64,000 nucleotides of DNA from CAYRSS01 sp964426945. Lineage in GTDB: Bacteria > Planctomycetota > Phycisphaerae > UBA1845. The stretch is taken from assembly GCA_964426945.1 (NCBI GenBank), contig CAYRSS010000021.1:1-64000 (forward strand), read 5' to 3'. This document shows, piece after piece, positions 42,500 to 51,943 of the stretch (the first letter of the stretch is position 1; the number at the start of each line of letters is the position of its first letter). The translations under genes were made by a program, and so were the position numbers. A model generated the notes under the pieces. That model saw only the letters and a list, made by a program, of their open reading frames with translations, did no database searches and was not told the DNA's origin.

Positions 42500-43357
42500 A
42501 TGGATTTCCCCGAAGCCCGACCGGCCGATTCGTTCAAGTTCAGCCACATCCGCTACGAGAAGCGGGAGCACTGCGCTACGATCACCATCGACCGACCGGC
42601 GGTGCTCAATTGCCTGCACTTCCCGGCGCTGCGCGAGCTCAGCCGCGCGCTGGAAGATGTTTCGTGGGATGATCGCATTCGCGTGCTCGTGCTGACCGGT
42701 GCCGGGGACCGGGCCTTCTGCACCGGGGCGGACCTCGCCGAGCAGGGGGAATACTGCCTCGCGGAGCCCTCCGCCTACTGGAAGTGGATGGGCGCATTCA
42801 TCGAGGTGCATGATCGGCTGCGCAACCTTGGCAAGCCCTCGGTGGCCCGCCTGAACGGCATGGTGGTCGGCGGCGGCAACGAGATGAACATGTCGTGCGA
42901 CCTCGCCGTGGCGGCGGATGACGTCACGATTCGCCAGGTCGGCGCCGCCCGCGGCAGCGTCGCCGCCGGCGGGGCGACCCAATGGCTGCCCCTGATCATC
43001 GGAGATCGGCGGGCGCGGGAGATGCTGCTGCTTTGCGAGCCGATCACCGCGGCGCAGGCTCTCGACTGGGGACTGGTGAATCGCGTCGTGCCCCGCAGTC
43101 AGCTCGATCGAACCGTGGATGAACTCTGCGCGAAGCTCATCGACAAGCTCCCCGAATGCACGCGCTACACCAAGCAGCAACTCAACTTCTGGCGCGACCT
43201 GTCGTGGTCAATGACGATCGGACACGCACGGGACTGGCTCGCGGTGCACAATCTGTCCCCGGAGGTGAAAGAGGGGATCGGCGCCTTTCTCGAGAAGCGG
43301 CCGGTAGACTACGCGGCGATTCGCGCCCGGGCGGCGGACGCGGGGGACATGCCATGA
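42500..43357 (+). CDS. Crotonase-fold protein resembling Oah/MenB
   Basis: This 285-residue enoyl-CoA hydratase/isomerase-family protein keeps the oxyanion-hole segments GAGDRAFCTGADLAEQ and NGMVVGGGNEMNMSCD. The segment ARGSVAAGGATQWLP and the CEPITAAQALDWGLVN region resemble 6-oxocyclohexenecarbonyl-CoA hydrolase and 1,4-dihydroxynaphthoyl-CoA synthase rather than simple enoyl-CoA hydratase. At 285 residues it is much shorter than the ~370-residue hydrolase. The ATG at 42500 is typical; the frame is open 16 codons upstream. Its stop overlaps the HlyD start (ATGA), so it is co-translated with the exporter. Confidence 0.75.
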   Translation: MDFPEARPADSFKFSHIRYEKREHCATITIDRPAVLNCLHFPALRELSRALEDVSWDDRIRVLVLTGAGDRAFCTGADLAEQGEYCLAEPSAYWKWMGAFIEVHDRLRNLGKPSVARLNGMVVGGGNEMNMSCDLAVAADDVTIRQVGAARGSVAAGGATQWLPLIIGDRRAREMLLLCEPITAAQALDWGLVNRVVPRSQLDRTVDELCAKLIDKLPECTRYTKQQLNFWRDLSWSMTIGHARDWLAVHNLSPEVKEGIGAFLEKRPVDYAAIRARAADAGDMP

Positions 43358-44490
43358 GCCGACTCGTGGGGCTGGTCGCCGTCGTGGCCGTGGGGGTCGT
43401 CGGGTACCTCTACTGGCAGAAGTCGCGGCCGCAGGCGTTTATCGTCTCCGGGCTGATCGAGGCGCAGGAGATCCGCGTCGGATCGCGCGTCGGCGGACGT
43501 ACCGCGGAAGTCCTCGTGGAGGAGGGGCATTCCGTGCGGATCGGCGACCCGCTTTTTCGCCTCGATCCGTTTGACTACCGCGAACAACTCGCCGGGGCGG
43601 AAGCGCGGCTTCGCGCGGCTCAGCAGGAATATGAGAAGCTCGCCGGCGGGTATCGGCCCGAGGAGGTCGAGCAGGCGAGGGCCAGGCGGGACGCCGCGGC
43701 GGCCAGTCTCGCACGACTCGAGTCCGGCCCACGGCCGCGCGAAATCGAGATCGCCCGGGAGCGACTCAAGTCGGCCGAAGCGGATCACGAACTGGCCAGG
43801 ATCGAACACGAGCGATACGTCAACCTGCGACAGCGCGAGGACGCGGCGCAGGTTGAATTCGATCGGGCAGTTCGGGCGCTTAAGTCGGCCCAGGCGGGGG
43901 AGGCGGCTGCTCGCGAGGAGCTCGCACTGCTTGAGGAGGGAACGCGGGCGGAAGACATCGCCGCGGCGAGGGCGGCGATGGCTGAAGCCGAGCAGGCGCT
44001 CAAACTCCAGGAATCGGGATACCAAGAGGAGGAAATCAAGCAGGCGGAGGCGGCGGTAGCCGCGGCCCAGGCTGCTGCGGACGCCATTCGCGTGCGAATC
44101 GAGGAACTGACCGTTGTTTCGCCATGCGACTGCCGCGTCGAGGTCATCGACCTTCGTCCGGGAGACCTTGTGGCCGCCAATGCGCCGACCGTATCCCTCC
44201 TGGACCTCTCATCGATGTGGATTCGAGCGTACGTTCCGGAGGCCAGGCTGGCCGATGTGGCGGTCGGTCGGAGCGTGCCGTTTCGCGTCGACGCTCACGG
44301 TGATCGCCAGTTCCCGGGAACGGTGACTTTCATCGCACGCGAGGCAGAATTCACACCCAGGAATGTGCAGACCCCGGAGGAGCGCAGTAAGCAGGTATTC
44401 CGGATCAAGGTCACCATCGGCGAGGGGGCCGCCGACCTCCGCGTAGGAATGACGGCCGATCTGCTCCTCGACACGGCGAGCCGGCCATGA
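43354..44490 (+). CDS. HlyD-type periplasmic adaptor of an ABC exporter
   Basis: This 378-residue protein has one N-terminal anchor helix, a biotinyl-lipoyl-like half motif (SGLIEAQEIRVGSRVGGR) and a very long coiled-coil hairpin (about 75-240) with repeats EEVEQAR, REIEIAR, EDIAAAR and EEIKQAE. A beta-barrel and a membrane-proximal domain follow. It is the adaptor subunit of a YbhG/YhiI-type exporter. Starts and stops overlap both neighbours by four bases. The regularly spaced E/D-I-x-x-A-R repeats are unusually clean. Confidence 0.9.
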   Translation: MSRLVGLVAVVAVGVVGYLYWQKSRPQAFIVSGLIEAQEIRVGSRVGGRTAEVLVEEGHSVRIGDPLFRLDPFDYREQLAGAEARLRAAQQEYEKLAGGYRPEEVEQARARRDAAAASLARLESGPRPREIEIARERLKSAEADHELARIEHERYVNLRQREDAAQVEFDRAVRALKSAQAGEAAAREELALLEEGTRAEDIAAARAAMAEAEQALKLQESGYQEEEIKQAEAAVAAAQAAADAIRVRIEELTVVSPCDCRVEVIDLRPGDLVAANAPTVSLLDLSSMWIRAYVPEARLADVAVGRSVPFRVDAHGDRQFPGTVTFIAREAEFTPRNVQTPEERSKQVFRIKVTIGEGAADLRVGMTADLLLDTASRP

Positions 44491-45431
44491 CCGGCGGGGT
44501 GATTTCGGCCGTGGGGCTGGGGAGGCGGTTCGGCTCATTCGTGGCCGTCCGCGAAGTCAACTTCGACGTTCCCCGAAGCGGCATCTTCGGGCTGCTGGGG
44601 CCGAACGGATCGGGCAAGTCGACCATCATCCGGATGCTGTGCGGGGTGCTGCGGCCATCGGAGGGCACGGGCTTCGTCCTGGGGGTCGACGTGCTCCGCG
44701 ACGCGGAGGCGATCAAGCGCCGGATCGGCTACATGTCACAGAAGTTCAGCCTGTACCCTGACTTGTCTGTCCGCGAGAACATCCGGTTTTACGCACGCGT
44801 GTACGGTGTCCGTGCGATCGAGGATCGTGAGCAGGCGGTACTCGACCTCACCGGCCTGCACCCGTACCTGGATCGTCTGGCCGGTCGGCTGTCGGGGGGG
44901 TGGAAGCAGCGGCTTGCGCTGGCCTGCGCGATCATCCACCAGCCGGAGGTGCTGTTTCTCGATGAGCCGACGGCAGGGATCGACCCCGTAGCCCGGCGCA
45001 GCCTGTGGGACCTGCTGTTCGAGCTTTCGCGGCAGGGGGTGACGCTGTTCGTCACCACCCACTACATGGATGAGGCCGAACGATGCACCCTGGTCGGGTA
45101 CATCTACCTCTCCCGGCTGATCGCTCTTGGCTCACCGGATCAACTCAAGGCTCTCCCCGAGGTCGTTCCTCCCGGCACACGGCGGTACGAGATCACCTGT
45201 CGCAATGCACCAGAGGCAATGTCTCGCGCGCGACGCCTTCCCGCGGTGCGAGACGTGACGCTCTTCGGCGACCGCCTGCACGTCATGGTCGATGCGGCTG
45301 TCTCCCCCGGCGACCTGGTGGCCGAAATTGCCCCGGGGGACGCTGCGAGCGACCACCGTGTCATCGGGCCGAGCCTCGAGGATGTCTTCGTGCTCCTGTG
45401 TCGCGCCCAGGACCTGGAGGCGGCCCGATGA
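44487..45431 (+). CDS. ABC exporter ATP-binding protein
   Basis: This 314-residue cytosolic ATPase has Walker A GPNGSGKST near 39-47, the signature LSGGWKQR near 135, Walker B LFLDEP near 157 and the switch His in TTHYMDE. It belongs to the ABC-2 exporter class with a C-terminal extension (about 220-310). It overlaps both the HlyD gene and the permease gene by four bases and energises that exporter. Confidence 0.93.
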   Translation: MTGGVISAVGLGRRFGSFVAVREVNFDVPRSGIFGLLGPNGSGKSTIIRMLCGVLRPSEGTGFVLGVDVLRDAEAIKRRIGYMSQKFSLYPDLSVRENIRFYARVYGVRAIEDREQAVLDLTGLHPYLDRLAGRLSGGWKQRLALACAIIHQPEVLFLDEPTAGIDPVARRSLWDLLFELSRQGVTLFVTTHYMDEAERCTLVGYIYLSRLIALGSPDQLKALPEVVPPGTRRYEITCRNAPEAMSRARRLPAVRDVTLFGDRLHVMVDAAVSPGDLVAEIAPGDAASDHRVIGPSLEDVFVLLCRAQDLEAAR

Positions 45432-46573
45432 GCGGATTCTGGGCGATTCTGCTGAAGGAGCTGTCGCACATCCGGCGGGAACCCAGCACCATCCTGTTCG
45501 CGTTCGTCGTGCCGGCGCTGCAGCTGGTGATCTTCGGCTTCGCGATCGACGTCACAATCGACAACATCCCCATTGCGGTCCTCGACCTTGACCGTCGGCA
45601 GGAGAGTCGCCGCCTCGTGGATGCTTTGTGCAACACCCGGTCCTTTCGAGTCGAGCTTCACGCCGACTCGCTCGACGGCATTCACGACGCGCTGCAATCG
45701 GGCCGGGCCAAAGCCGCGGTCATCATCCCCCCGGACTACTCCGATCGGATCCTGCGGCGCGAGCAGGCTGCCTTCCAGGTCCTGATCGATGGCAGCGATT
45801 CGCAAGTCGCCACGACGGCCCTGAACGCCGCGGAACTTCTGGCCCTGCACATGTCGATTGGTCGGGCGACGGTGGTCGCCGAGACCATCCAGTCCGGGCC
45901 GGCGCGCGATCAGTCCGGCCGGCCGTCGCTTCCGATCGAGGCTCGCCCGCGACTGCTCTACAACCCCGACCTGGAATCATCGCACTTCTTCATCCCGGGG
46001 CTCATCGGAACGATCCTCCAGCTGGTTCTCGTGTTCCTGACCAGTTCGGCCGTCGTGCGCGAGCGGGAGTTCGGCACATTGGAACAGCTTTTCGTCACGC
46101 CCGTCGGGCGGTTGGGCCTCATGCTGGGGAAGCTCGTGCCCTACGCAGTCATGGCTTGCGGAGAATTGCTGATCATCCTGCTCATCATGACCGAAGTCTT
46201 CGGTGTGCCGATCCGCGGCAGTTTGACGCTGCTGTTCCTGCTGGCGGCGCTGTTCATTCTCACCGCACTCGGCCTCGGGCTGCTGATTTCCACTCTGGCC
46301 AGCACGCAACTTCAGGCGCTGCAGTTCTCGTTCCTGGTCCTGCTTCCCTCGGTGCTGCTGTCGGGGTTCATGTTCCCGCGAGCCGAGATGCCGATGCCGC
46401 TTTTCCTGGCCGGCTACTTGCTGCCCGTCACGTACTTTCTCGAGATTCTCCGCGGCGTCATTCTGCGTGGCGCAGATGCGATGGATCTGCTGCCGAGTAT
46501 CGTCGGGCTTGCGGTGTGCTGCCTCGTGGCGCTGACCCTGAGCGTAGCGCGATTCCGCAAACAACTGGACTAG
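45428..46573 (+). CDS. ABC-2 type permease
   Basis: This 381-residue membrane protein has the ABC-2 layout: one N-terminal helix (about 22-42), a large periplasmic loop (about 45-180), then five or six helices (about 190-375) beginning FFIPGLIGTILQLVLVFLTS, with the coupling motif REREFGTLEQLFVTPV. It is the permease of the HlyD-ABC exporter. Only one permease gene is present, so it probably works as a homodimer. The ATG at 45428 overlaps the ATPase stop. Confidence 0.92.
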   Translation: MSGFWAILLKELSHIRREPSTILFAFVVPALQLVIFGFAIDVTIDNIPIAVLDLDRRQESRRLVDALCNTRSFRVELHADSLDGIHDALQSGRAKAAVIIPPDYSDRILRREQAAFQVLIDGSDSQVATTALNAAELLALHMSIGRATVVAETIQSGPARDQSGRPSLPIEARPRLLYNPDLESSHFFIPGLIGTILQLVLVFLTSSAVVREREFGTLEQLFVTPVGRLGLMLGKLVPYAVMACGELLIILLIMTEVFGVPIRGSLTLLFLLAALFILTALGLGLLISTLASTQLQALQFSFLVLLPSVLLSGFMFPRAEMPMPLFLAGYLLPVTYFLEILRGVILRGADAMDLLPSIVGLAVCCLVALTLSVARFRKQLD

Positions 46574-46612
46574 CGGCTTTCGTCGAGGCACGCCGACTGC
46601 CCGCGGCTCCCC

Positions 46613-46640
46613 TTGATTCCCCGGCTGTCCCGGGCAGAAT
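46613..46640 (+). promoter_or_regulatory. Candidate leaderless promoter for the enoyl-CoA hydratase
   Basis: TTGATT (46613-46618), a 16-base spacer and CAGAAT (46635-46640) end 9 bases before the ATG at 46650, which lacks a clear Shine-Dalgarno. Confidence 0.4.
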
Positions 46641-46649
46641 GCGGCCATC

Positions 46650-47420
46650 ATGGCCAATACGATTCTCGCCAGCACGGACGGCGCCGTGGCCATCGCGACA
46701 CTGAACCGTCCGGACGTTCTCAACGCCCTGTCCATCGAGCTGATGGACGACCTCATAGCGCGCCTGGAAGCCTGGGATCGCGACGACGCTGTGCGCGTCA
46801 TTGTCATCGCCGGCAGCGATCGCGCATTCGCCGCCGGCGCGGACATCGGCGACATGGCCGAGGCCTCCGCGACGGACATGGACAACCGAAACAACCTCGC
46901 CCGGTGGAACCGCATCAAGGCGATCCGCAAGCCGATCATCGCGGCGGTGTCGGGTTTTGCCCTTGGTGGGGGCTGCGAGCTGGCGATGCTCTGCGACATG
47001 ATCGTCGCGTCAGAAACCGCGCAGTTCGGTCAGCCGGAGATCAACATCGGCGTCATTCCCGGCGCCGGCGGCACCCAGCGGCTCACCCGGGCGATCGGCA
47101 AGGCGCGGGCGATGGAGGCGATCCTGACGGGGCGGTTCCTCGGCGCGGACGAAGCACTCGCCGCGGGGCTGGTTTCGCGCGTCGTCCCGCGCGAGCACTT
47201 CCTGACTGAGGCCCTGCGCCTGGCCCGCGAAATCGCCGCAAAGCCGCCACTCGCCGTCCGCGCGGCCAAGGAGGCGATCAACAAGGCGCAGGAATCGTCG
47301 CTCACGGACGGTCTTGACTACGAACGTAAGCTCTTCTACCTGCTGTTCGCCTCGCAGGATCAGAAGGAAGGCATGCGGGCGTTCATCGAGAAGCGCAGGC
47401 CGCGGTTTGAGGGCAAGTAG
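46650..47420 (+). CDS. Enoyl-CoA hydratase (PaaF/short-chain type)
   Basis: This 256-residue crotonase has both catalytic glutamates of true hydratases: one in GGGCELAMLCD and one in QPEINIGVIPGAGGT. It should hydrate trans-2-enoyl-CoA. The C-terminal dimer helix FIEKRRPRFEGK is standard. A PaaG-like isomerase gene follows after 37 bases. Substrate chain length is unknown; the family includes PaaF and FadB-like enzymes. Confidence 0.9.
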   Translation: MANTILASTDGAVAIATLNRPDVLNALSIELMDDLIARLEAWDRDDAVRVIVIAGSDRAFAAGADIGDMAEASATDMDNRNNLARWNRIKAIRKPIIAAVSGFALGGGCELAMLCDMIVASETAQFGQPEINIGVIPGAGGTQRLTRAIGKARAMEAILTGRFLGADEALAAGLVSRVVPREHFLTEALRLAREIAAKPPLAVRAAKEAINKAQESSLTDGLDYERKLFYLLFASQDQKEGMRAFIEKRRPRFEGK

Positions 47421-47457
47421 CCGCCGCTCGGTTTGACTTGGATCAGGGAGCAATCAC

Positions 47458-48264
47458 GTGGCCCAGGAAGATGTCCTGCTGACTCGCGACGATGCCGGCG
47501 TCCGTACGCTCACCATGAACCGTGCTGACGTGCTCAACGCCCTGAACAACGATCTACTCGCAGCGATGACGAAGGCCGTGCGCGAGGCCGAGCGGGACAG
47601 AGCTGTCCGCTGCCTGGTTCTCACCGGCGCCGGGCGTGCCTTCTCCAGCGGTCAGGATCTCGCCGATGTAGCCGGCAAGTACGACAGCCCCGAGCCGATC
47701 GAACTCGGCCAGCACCTGCGCGACCGCTATCACCCGCTGATCCTCAAGCTGCGCACCATGGAGAAGCCCGTCATCGCCGCGGTCAACGGCGTCGCCGCCG
47801 GCGCAGGCTGGAGCCTGGCCCTGGCGGCGGATCTGCGCGTCGCTTCGGACGTCGCGAGTTTCGTGCAGGCGTTCGTACACGTCGGGCTGGTGCCGGACTG
47901 CGGAAGCACGTTCATGCTGACGCGGCTTGTGGGACCGTCTCGCGCGATGGAGGTCGCGTTCACCGGCCGGAAGGTCAAGGCGGACGAGGCCCTCACGCTC
48001 GGACTCGTTTCGCAGGTCGTGCCCGCGGCCGATCTCGGCGCGGCGGTGGACAAGCTGGCACGTCAGCTTGCCGACATGCCGCCCGCGGCGCTGGCCCTCA
48101 CCAAGCGCGCCATCAACGCCGCCTGGTCCAACGACCTCGCTCGGCAGTTGGATTACGAATCGATGCTGCAGACCACTGCGGGCCAGACGGAGGACCACCA
48201 TGAAGGGGTGCGGGCATTTCTCGAAAAGCGATCGCCCGTCTGGGCGCACCGGAAGGACGCCTAG
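47458..48264 (+). CDS. PaaG-like enoyl-CoA isomerase
   Basis: This 268-residue crotonase lacks the first hydratase Glu (GAGWSLALAADL) but has Asp in HVGLVPDCGST. This matches the PaaG/ECI pattern with a single acidic residue, so it is likely an isomerase. The start is GTG with GGGAG upstream. Paired with the hydratase before it, the two could act on phenylacetyl-CoA-derived or unsaturated fatty acyl-CoA intermediates. No paaABCDE oxygenase is in the window. Confidence 0.85.
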   Translation: MAQEDVLLTRDDAGVRTLTMNRADVLNALNNDLLAAMTKAVREAERDRAVRCLVLTGAGRAFSSGQDLADVAGKYDSPEPIELGQHLRDRYHPLILKLRTMEKPVIAAVNGVAAGAGWSLALAADLRVASDVASFVQAFVHVGLVPDCGSTFMLTRLVGPSRAMEVAFTGRKVKADEALTLGLVSQVVPAADLGAAVDKLARQLADMPPAALALTKRAINAAWSNDLARQLDYESMLQTTAGQTEDHHEGVRAFLEKRSPVWAHRKDA

Positions 48265-48443
48265 CCCGTCGAAGTGGCCGACGCCGGGGCAGGGGTGCGG
48301 AGCGGCGCCAGCGGTTCTGAATGGCGGGGGCGGACCAGCGACCAGATGAAGCCGTAAAAGGCGACCAGGAGCGTTACCGCGATCGCCGCGCGGAACCATC
48401 GCGGAAAGAGCCGGACTCGGACGTGGAAGACCTTGTTAGGCAT
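48261..48443 (-). CDS. Possible small single-pass membrane protein
   Basis: This 60-residue open frame (MPNKVFHVRVRLFPRWFRAA) has one hydrophobic helix AIAVTLLVAFYGFIWSLV after a basic start, then a Pro/Ala-rich tail. It overlaps the stop of the isomerase gene by four bases on the other strand. The codon use looks coding, but I recognise no family and no strong ribosome site is visible. Confidence 0.45.
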   Translation of the reverse strand: MPNKVFHVRVRLFPRWFRAAIAVTLLVAFYGFIWSLVRPRHSEPLAPLRTPAPASATSTG

Positions 48444-48644
48444 CGCTGCTCGGGGGCTAACCGCTGCCGGGCCCATGCTCATTCGAGACATCACGATTCG
48501 CCTGCACCGCGGGGAACTGGTCGGTATCCCGTTTTCTATCGGTAGCACGGCCGCCGCGCTGAACTCGGACCCTGACAACAGCGATACTGTACGGCGCCCG
48601 CGTCCCATAAGCGGACGAGACGAGCCCCACGCTGGCGGTTTCCG

Positions 48645-48673
48645 TTGAATCGCTTCAGCCCATCCCGTACCAT
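48645..48673 (+). promoter_or_regulatory. Promoter for the PEP-CTERM protein gene
   Basis: TTGAAT (48645-48650), a 17-base spacer and TACCAT (48668-48673) lie 94 bases before the ATG at 48768. The remaining bases from 48444 hold no other gene that I see. Confidence 0.6.
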
Positions 48674-48767
48674 CGGGCTGGCGATGGAAGCCCGCGATGA
48701 GCAGGGCGACCCACGTCGCTCAGATGGGCCGACCGGCGAATCACGCCGGAATCGAAGGGGAATGAAC

Positions 48768-49466
48768 ATGTCCAGGCTCCCATTCGCCGCGGCGGCGGTC
48801 TGCGCCGGGCTGATCACCGGGTCGGCCCTGGCCGGCCCCGATGTCATCGAGGACATCCTGCTCGATTCCGCCGGTCCGCTGCCAGCCAGCGCGCACGTCG
48901 TCAACGACATCCCGCTGCAGGCGATCAACCACATCTACGGTGAGCTGTCCGGCCTGAGCCGCGGCGCCGGGCCGATCGACGATTACGAGGACATGTACCA
49001 GATCCTCATCACCGATCCGTCCGCGTTTTCGGCGACGACGTCGCCAACCTGCGACGGCCGCACAACAGCCTACGAGACGGACTTCGACACGCAGCTTTTT
49101 CTCTTCAGCGGCAGCGGGCGGGGCGTGCTCGCCAACAACAACGAGGCGAGTTTCAGCATGGGTACGTCGTTGCTGCCCGCGGGGGGGCTCACTGGAGCGG
49201 GCATCGGCGCCTACTACCTCGCGATCAGCGGCCTGGGCAATGACCCAGCCAACGATGACGGCCTGATCTTCGATTTCGCAACGCCCACCGAAGTCACCGG
49301 GCCGGACGGCCCCGGCGGCGGCGGCGTTATCACGGACTGGCGTGGTCCCGGCGAAACCGGGCGCTACACGATCTGCCTGACCGGCGCTCGCATGGTCCCC
49401 GAGCCCTCGACGGCGGCGCTCCTGCTCGGCGCGGCGGTGCTCGGCGTTCGTCGTCGTCGCGGCTGA
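48768..49466 (+). CDS. PEP-CTERM secreted protein
   Basis: This 232-residue protein has a signal peptide (MSRLPFAAAAVCAGLITGSA) and a C-terminal sorting tag of the PEP-CTERM type: VPEPSTAALLLGAAVLG and then RRRRG. Exosortase should cleave near the PEP and anchor or release it in exopolysaccharide. The middle (about 30-200) is beta-rich and acidic, with TDFDTQLFLFSGSG reminiscent of the pre-peptidase C-terminal-like domains. AGGGG lies 7 bases before the chosen ATG. No exosortase gene is in the window. Confidence 0.88.
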   Translation: MSRLPFAAAAVCAGLITGSALAGPDVIEDILLDSAGPLPASAHVVNDIPLQAINHIYGELSGLSRGAGPIDDYEDMYQILITDPSAFSATTSPTCDGRTTAYETDFDTQLFLFSGSGRGVLANNNEASFSMGTSLLPAGGLTGAGIGAYYLAISGLGNDPANDDGLIFDFATPTEVTGPDGPGGGGVITDWRGPGETGRYTICLTGARMVPEPSTAALLLGAAVLGVRRRRG

Positions 49467-49475
49467 CGAGCGAGC

Positions 49476-51920
49476 CTAGTCATTCGGGAGCGCGGCGAGT
49501 TCGAATTCGTAGTGCTCCGCCAGTTCCTCTTCTCCGGCCGATCTCAGGGACTCGGCAACGGCGGTCAGCAGCACACGCATGGCCGCCGGCTGCGGCGGCT
49601 TCAGTTCGCTCAGCGCATCCAGTCTGGTCGACGCCCAATCAGCCACCTCACGGGTACGGCCCTGCGCCGCCATGGCCCGGATCAGCTTCGCCTCCGCTTC
49701 GGCCAGACGAGCTGCGCCAGCCGACGCCGCGGTCTCGCCCTCGATCCACGCGCGGGCTGTCGCTTCGGCCGCGCCCGCCTGGCCCGCGCTGAGCTGCGCG
49801 TCGCACAACGCCCTCAGGGTGGATCGCACCGAGGGATGGTCCGCCGCCAACGTTTCACGCTTGATCGCGAGCGCCTCCTCCAGAATCGACACCGCGTCCA
49901 GGGCGGCACCCTGATCCGCTCGGCAGACGCCGAGGTTGGTGAGAAACTGCGCGAGGTGCCACTGGTGCGGCCGGTCGTCGCTGCGCAGCAGCTCGATCGC
50001 CTCGCGGTACAGAGGCTCCGCCTCGGTGTGGCGGGGGGGCTCCTGCCGGCAGAGGATCGCGGCCAGATTGTGCAGTGAGCGAGCCACCTCTGGATCGGTC
50101 GGCCCCAGCACGCGCCGGCGGATGCCGAGCGCCTCGCGGGCGTGCTCCTCGGCGAGGGTCTGGTAGCGTCGCCGGTCGTCTCCCTCGCGGATCGTGGCCA
50201 GCGAGCGATAAGTTGCGCCCAGGTGGTTGAGCGTGGACGCGACCTCTTCGTGATTGTCGCCCATCAGCCTGCGACGAATAGCCAACGCCTCCAGGTAAAG
50301 CGCTTCGGCCTGTTCGTACTCGCGCTCGAACCAAAGCGCGGCAGCAAGGTTGTGCATCGACTCGGCTGATCGCAGGTCCTCCCGGCCGAACAACGCGACG
50401 CGGGCATCCAGCGCGTGCTCCAGCCGCTCCCGGGCCAACCGGTAGTCGCCGAGGCTCTTGTACATGACGCCGACGAAGTCCTGCATGCGCGCGCGGGTTT
50501 CTGCGTCATCGGCGAACTGATCGTCCAGGTCCGCCGCGAGAAGGTCGAAATACTCTCGAAGCGTCACATCCGGCCCGGCGTTGCTCTCCGGCGCCAGCAG
50601 CCGCTCGAACCCGGACTCGTAGAACCCGAGCACCAGTTGCTGACGCTGCGACTCCTCGCGGATTCGGTCGTTCTGGACACTGACGGCGGCTGCGAACCCG
50701 GTCATCAGCAGGAACAACGCAGCGATCAGCGAAAACGGCAGCTTGTGCCGCGCGATCAGCTTGCGGAACTGATAAACGCGGCTCGGCGCTCGCGCGAGAA
50801 CAGGCTGATTGGTCAGGTAGCGATCCAGATCCTCGGCGAGGGCAGCCGCGCTCTGGTATCGTCGCGAGGGCTCCTTTTCCAGGGCCTTCAGGATGACCGC
50901 CTCGATCTCGTGGCCGATCTCCGGCCGGATCAACGTCGGCCGTCGCGGAGGCGTTTCGATGATGTGTCGCAGGGACTCGGTCAGCGAGCCGTCGGTCGGG
51001 TAGGGCGACACGCCGGTCAGGCTGCGATAGATCAGGACCCCAAGGGCGTACACGTCGCTGCGAACATCGACGTCGACGTTTCGGCCTGCCGCCTGCTCAG
51101 GGGACATGTACGCCGGCGTGCCGACGATCTGCCCCTGGTCGAGGGTCAGCGCGGTCAGCGACTCGTCGTTCATGTCAGGCCGGAGCTTGGCCAGGCCGAA
51201 GTCGAGCACGTGGGGCCGGCCCGCGGCGTCGACCATGATGTTCGACGGCTTGATGTCGCGGTGCAGCACGCCGCGCTGATGGGCGAAGCTTACCGCCTCG
51301 ATGATCACGCGCAGCATTTCGAGCGACGTCCGCATCGACAGGCCGCGCTCGCGGATATGCGCGTCCGGCGCGAGCCCCTCGATGAGCGGCATGACGTAGT
51401 AGAACCGGCCGCCGGAAACGCCCGAAGCGTAGATCGGCACAATGTGCGGGTGGCGCAGCCGGACCAGCAGATCGATCTCGCGCTCAAAGCGGATCCTCGC
51501 GCGGTCGTCGGCCCCCGCGGCGGCGTGCAGCAGCTTGATGGCAACGCGCTGACGCGTGCCGTCCTGCACGGCCTCGTAGACCATGCTCGACAGCGTGCGG
51601 GAGATCGGCTTGACGAAGGTGTAGCCCTCGATCCCCTCCTGGGCGAGCGCCGCCGACGGGGGCAGCTTCCCCCGGTCGCTTGCGCCGTGCAACTCTGAGG
51701 AGCCGGGCCGGTCGGCCGACGCTCCGCGGGCGTTGCCCGTCGATCCGCTCAGAGCCTCGCGGAGCTGGCGGGCCAATTGGAGGTGGCTGCGGATCTTGGC
51801 GGATCGTGACGCGCACTGGCTGCATCGACCCAAGTGCGTGCGAACCTGCTGCGAGTCGGCAGGATCATCGTCGCCGGCGAGAAAGGCCTCAATTTCGTAA
51901 AGTTCCGGGCAGCGATCCAT
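49476..51920 (-). CDS. Ser/Thr kinase with zinc-finger start and TPR tail
   Basis: This 814-residue protein opens with an anti-sigma-like zinc motif (HLGRCSQC, 29-36). A kinase domain with Lys129, HRDIKPSN (220-227) and DFG (240-242) follows, then a membrane helix (near 410) and at least six TPR units. The glycine-rich loop is degraded: ISRTLSSMVYEA carries none of the usual glycines. It begins 23 bases after the ECF sigma stop, a pairing known in planctomycetes. The zinc part may hold the sigma factor. The frame runs 90 codons further upstream into the sigma gene, but the ATG at 51920 fits. Confidence 0.88.
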   Translation of the reverse strand: MDRCPELYEIEAFLAGDDDPADSQQVRTHLGRCSQCASRSAKIRSHLQLARQLREALSGSTGNARGASADRPGSSELHGASDRGKLPPSAALAQEGIEGYTFVKPISRTLSSMVYEAVQDGTRQRVAIKLLHAAAGADDRARIRFEREIDLLVRLRHPHIVPIYASGVSGGRFYYVMPLIEGLAPDAHIRERGLSMRTSLEMLRVIIEAVSFAHQRGVLHRDIKPSNIMVDAAGRPHVLDFGLAKLRPDMNDESLTALTLDQGQIVGTPAYMSPEQAAGRNVDVDVRSDVYALGVLIYRSLTGVSPYPTDGSLTESLRHIIETPPRRPTLIRPEIGHEIEAVILKALEKEPSRRYQSAAALAEDLDRYLTNQPVLARAPSRVYQFRKLIARHKLPFSLIAALFLLMTGFAAAVSVQNDRIREESQRQQLVLGFYESGFERLLAPESNAGPDVTLREYFDLLAADLDDQFADDAETRARMQDFVGVMYKSLGDYRLARERLEHALDARVALFGREDLRSAESMHNLAAALWFEREYEQAEALYLEALAIRRRLMGDNHEEVASTLNHLGATYRSLATIREGDDRRRYQTLAEEHAREALGIRRRVLGPTDPEVARSLHNLAAILCRQEPPRHTEAEPLYREAIELLRSDDRPHQWHLAQFLTNLGVCRADQGAALDAVSILEEALAIKRETLAADHPSVRSTLRALCDAQLSAGQAGAAEATARAWIEGETAASAGAARLAEAEAKLIRAMAAQGRTREVADWASTRLDALSELKPPQPAAMRVLLTAVAESLRSAGEEELAEHYEFELAALPND

Positions 51921-51943
51921 GACCCCTGCTCCCACGCTTGCAG

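Noticed and set aside
46650..48264. A full phenylacetate degradation operon
   Set aside because: Only PaaF- and PaaG-like enzymes are present; paaA-E, paaZ and paaK are absent from the window.
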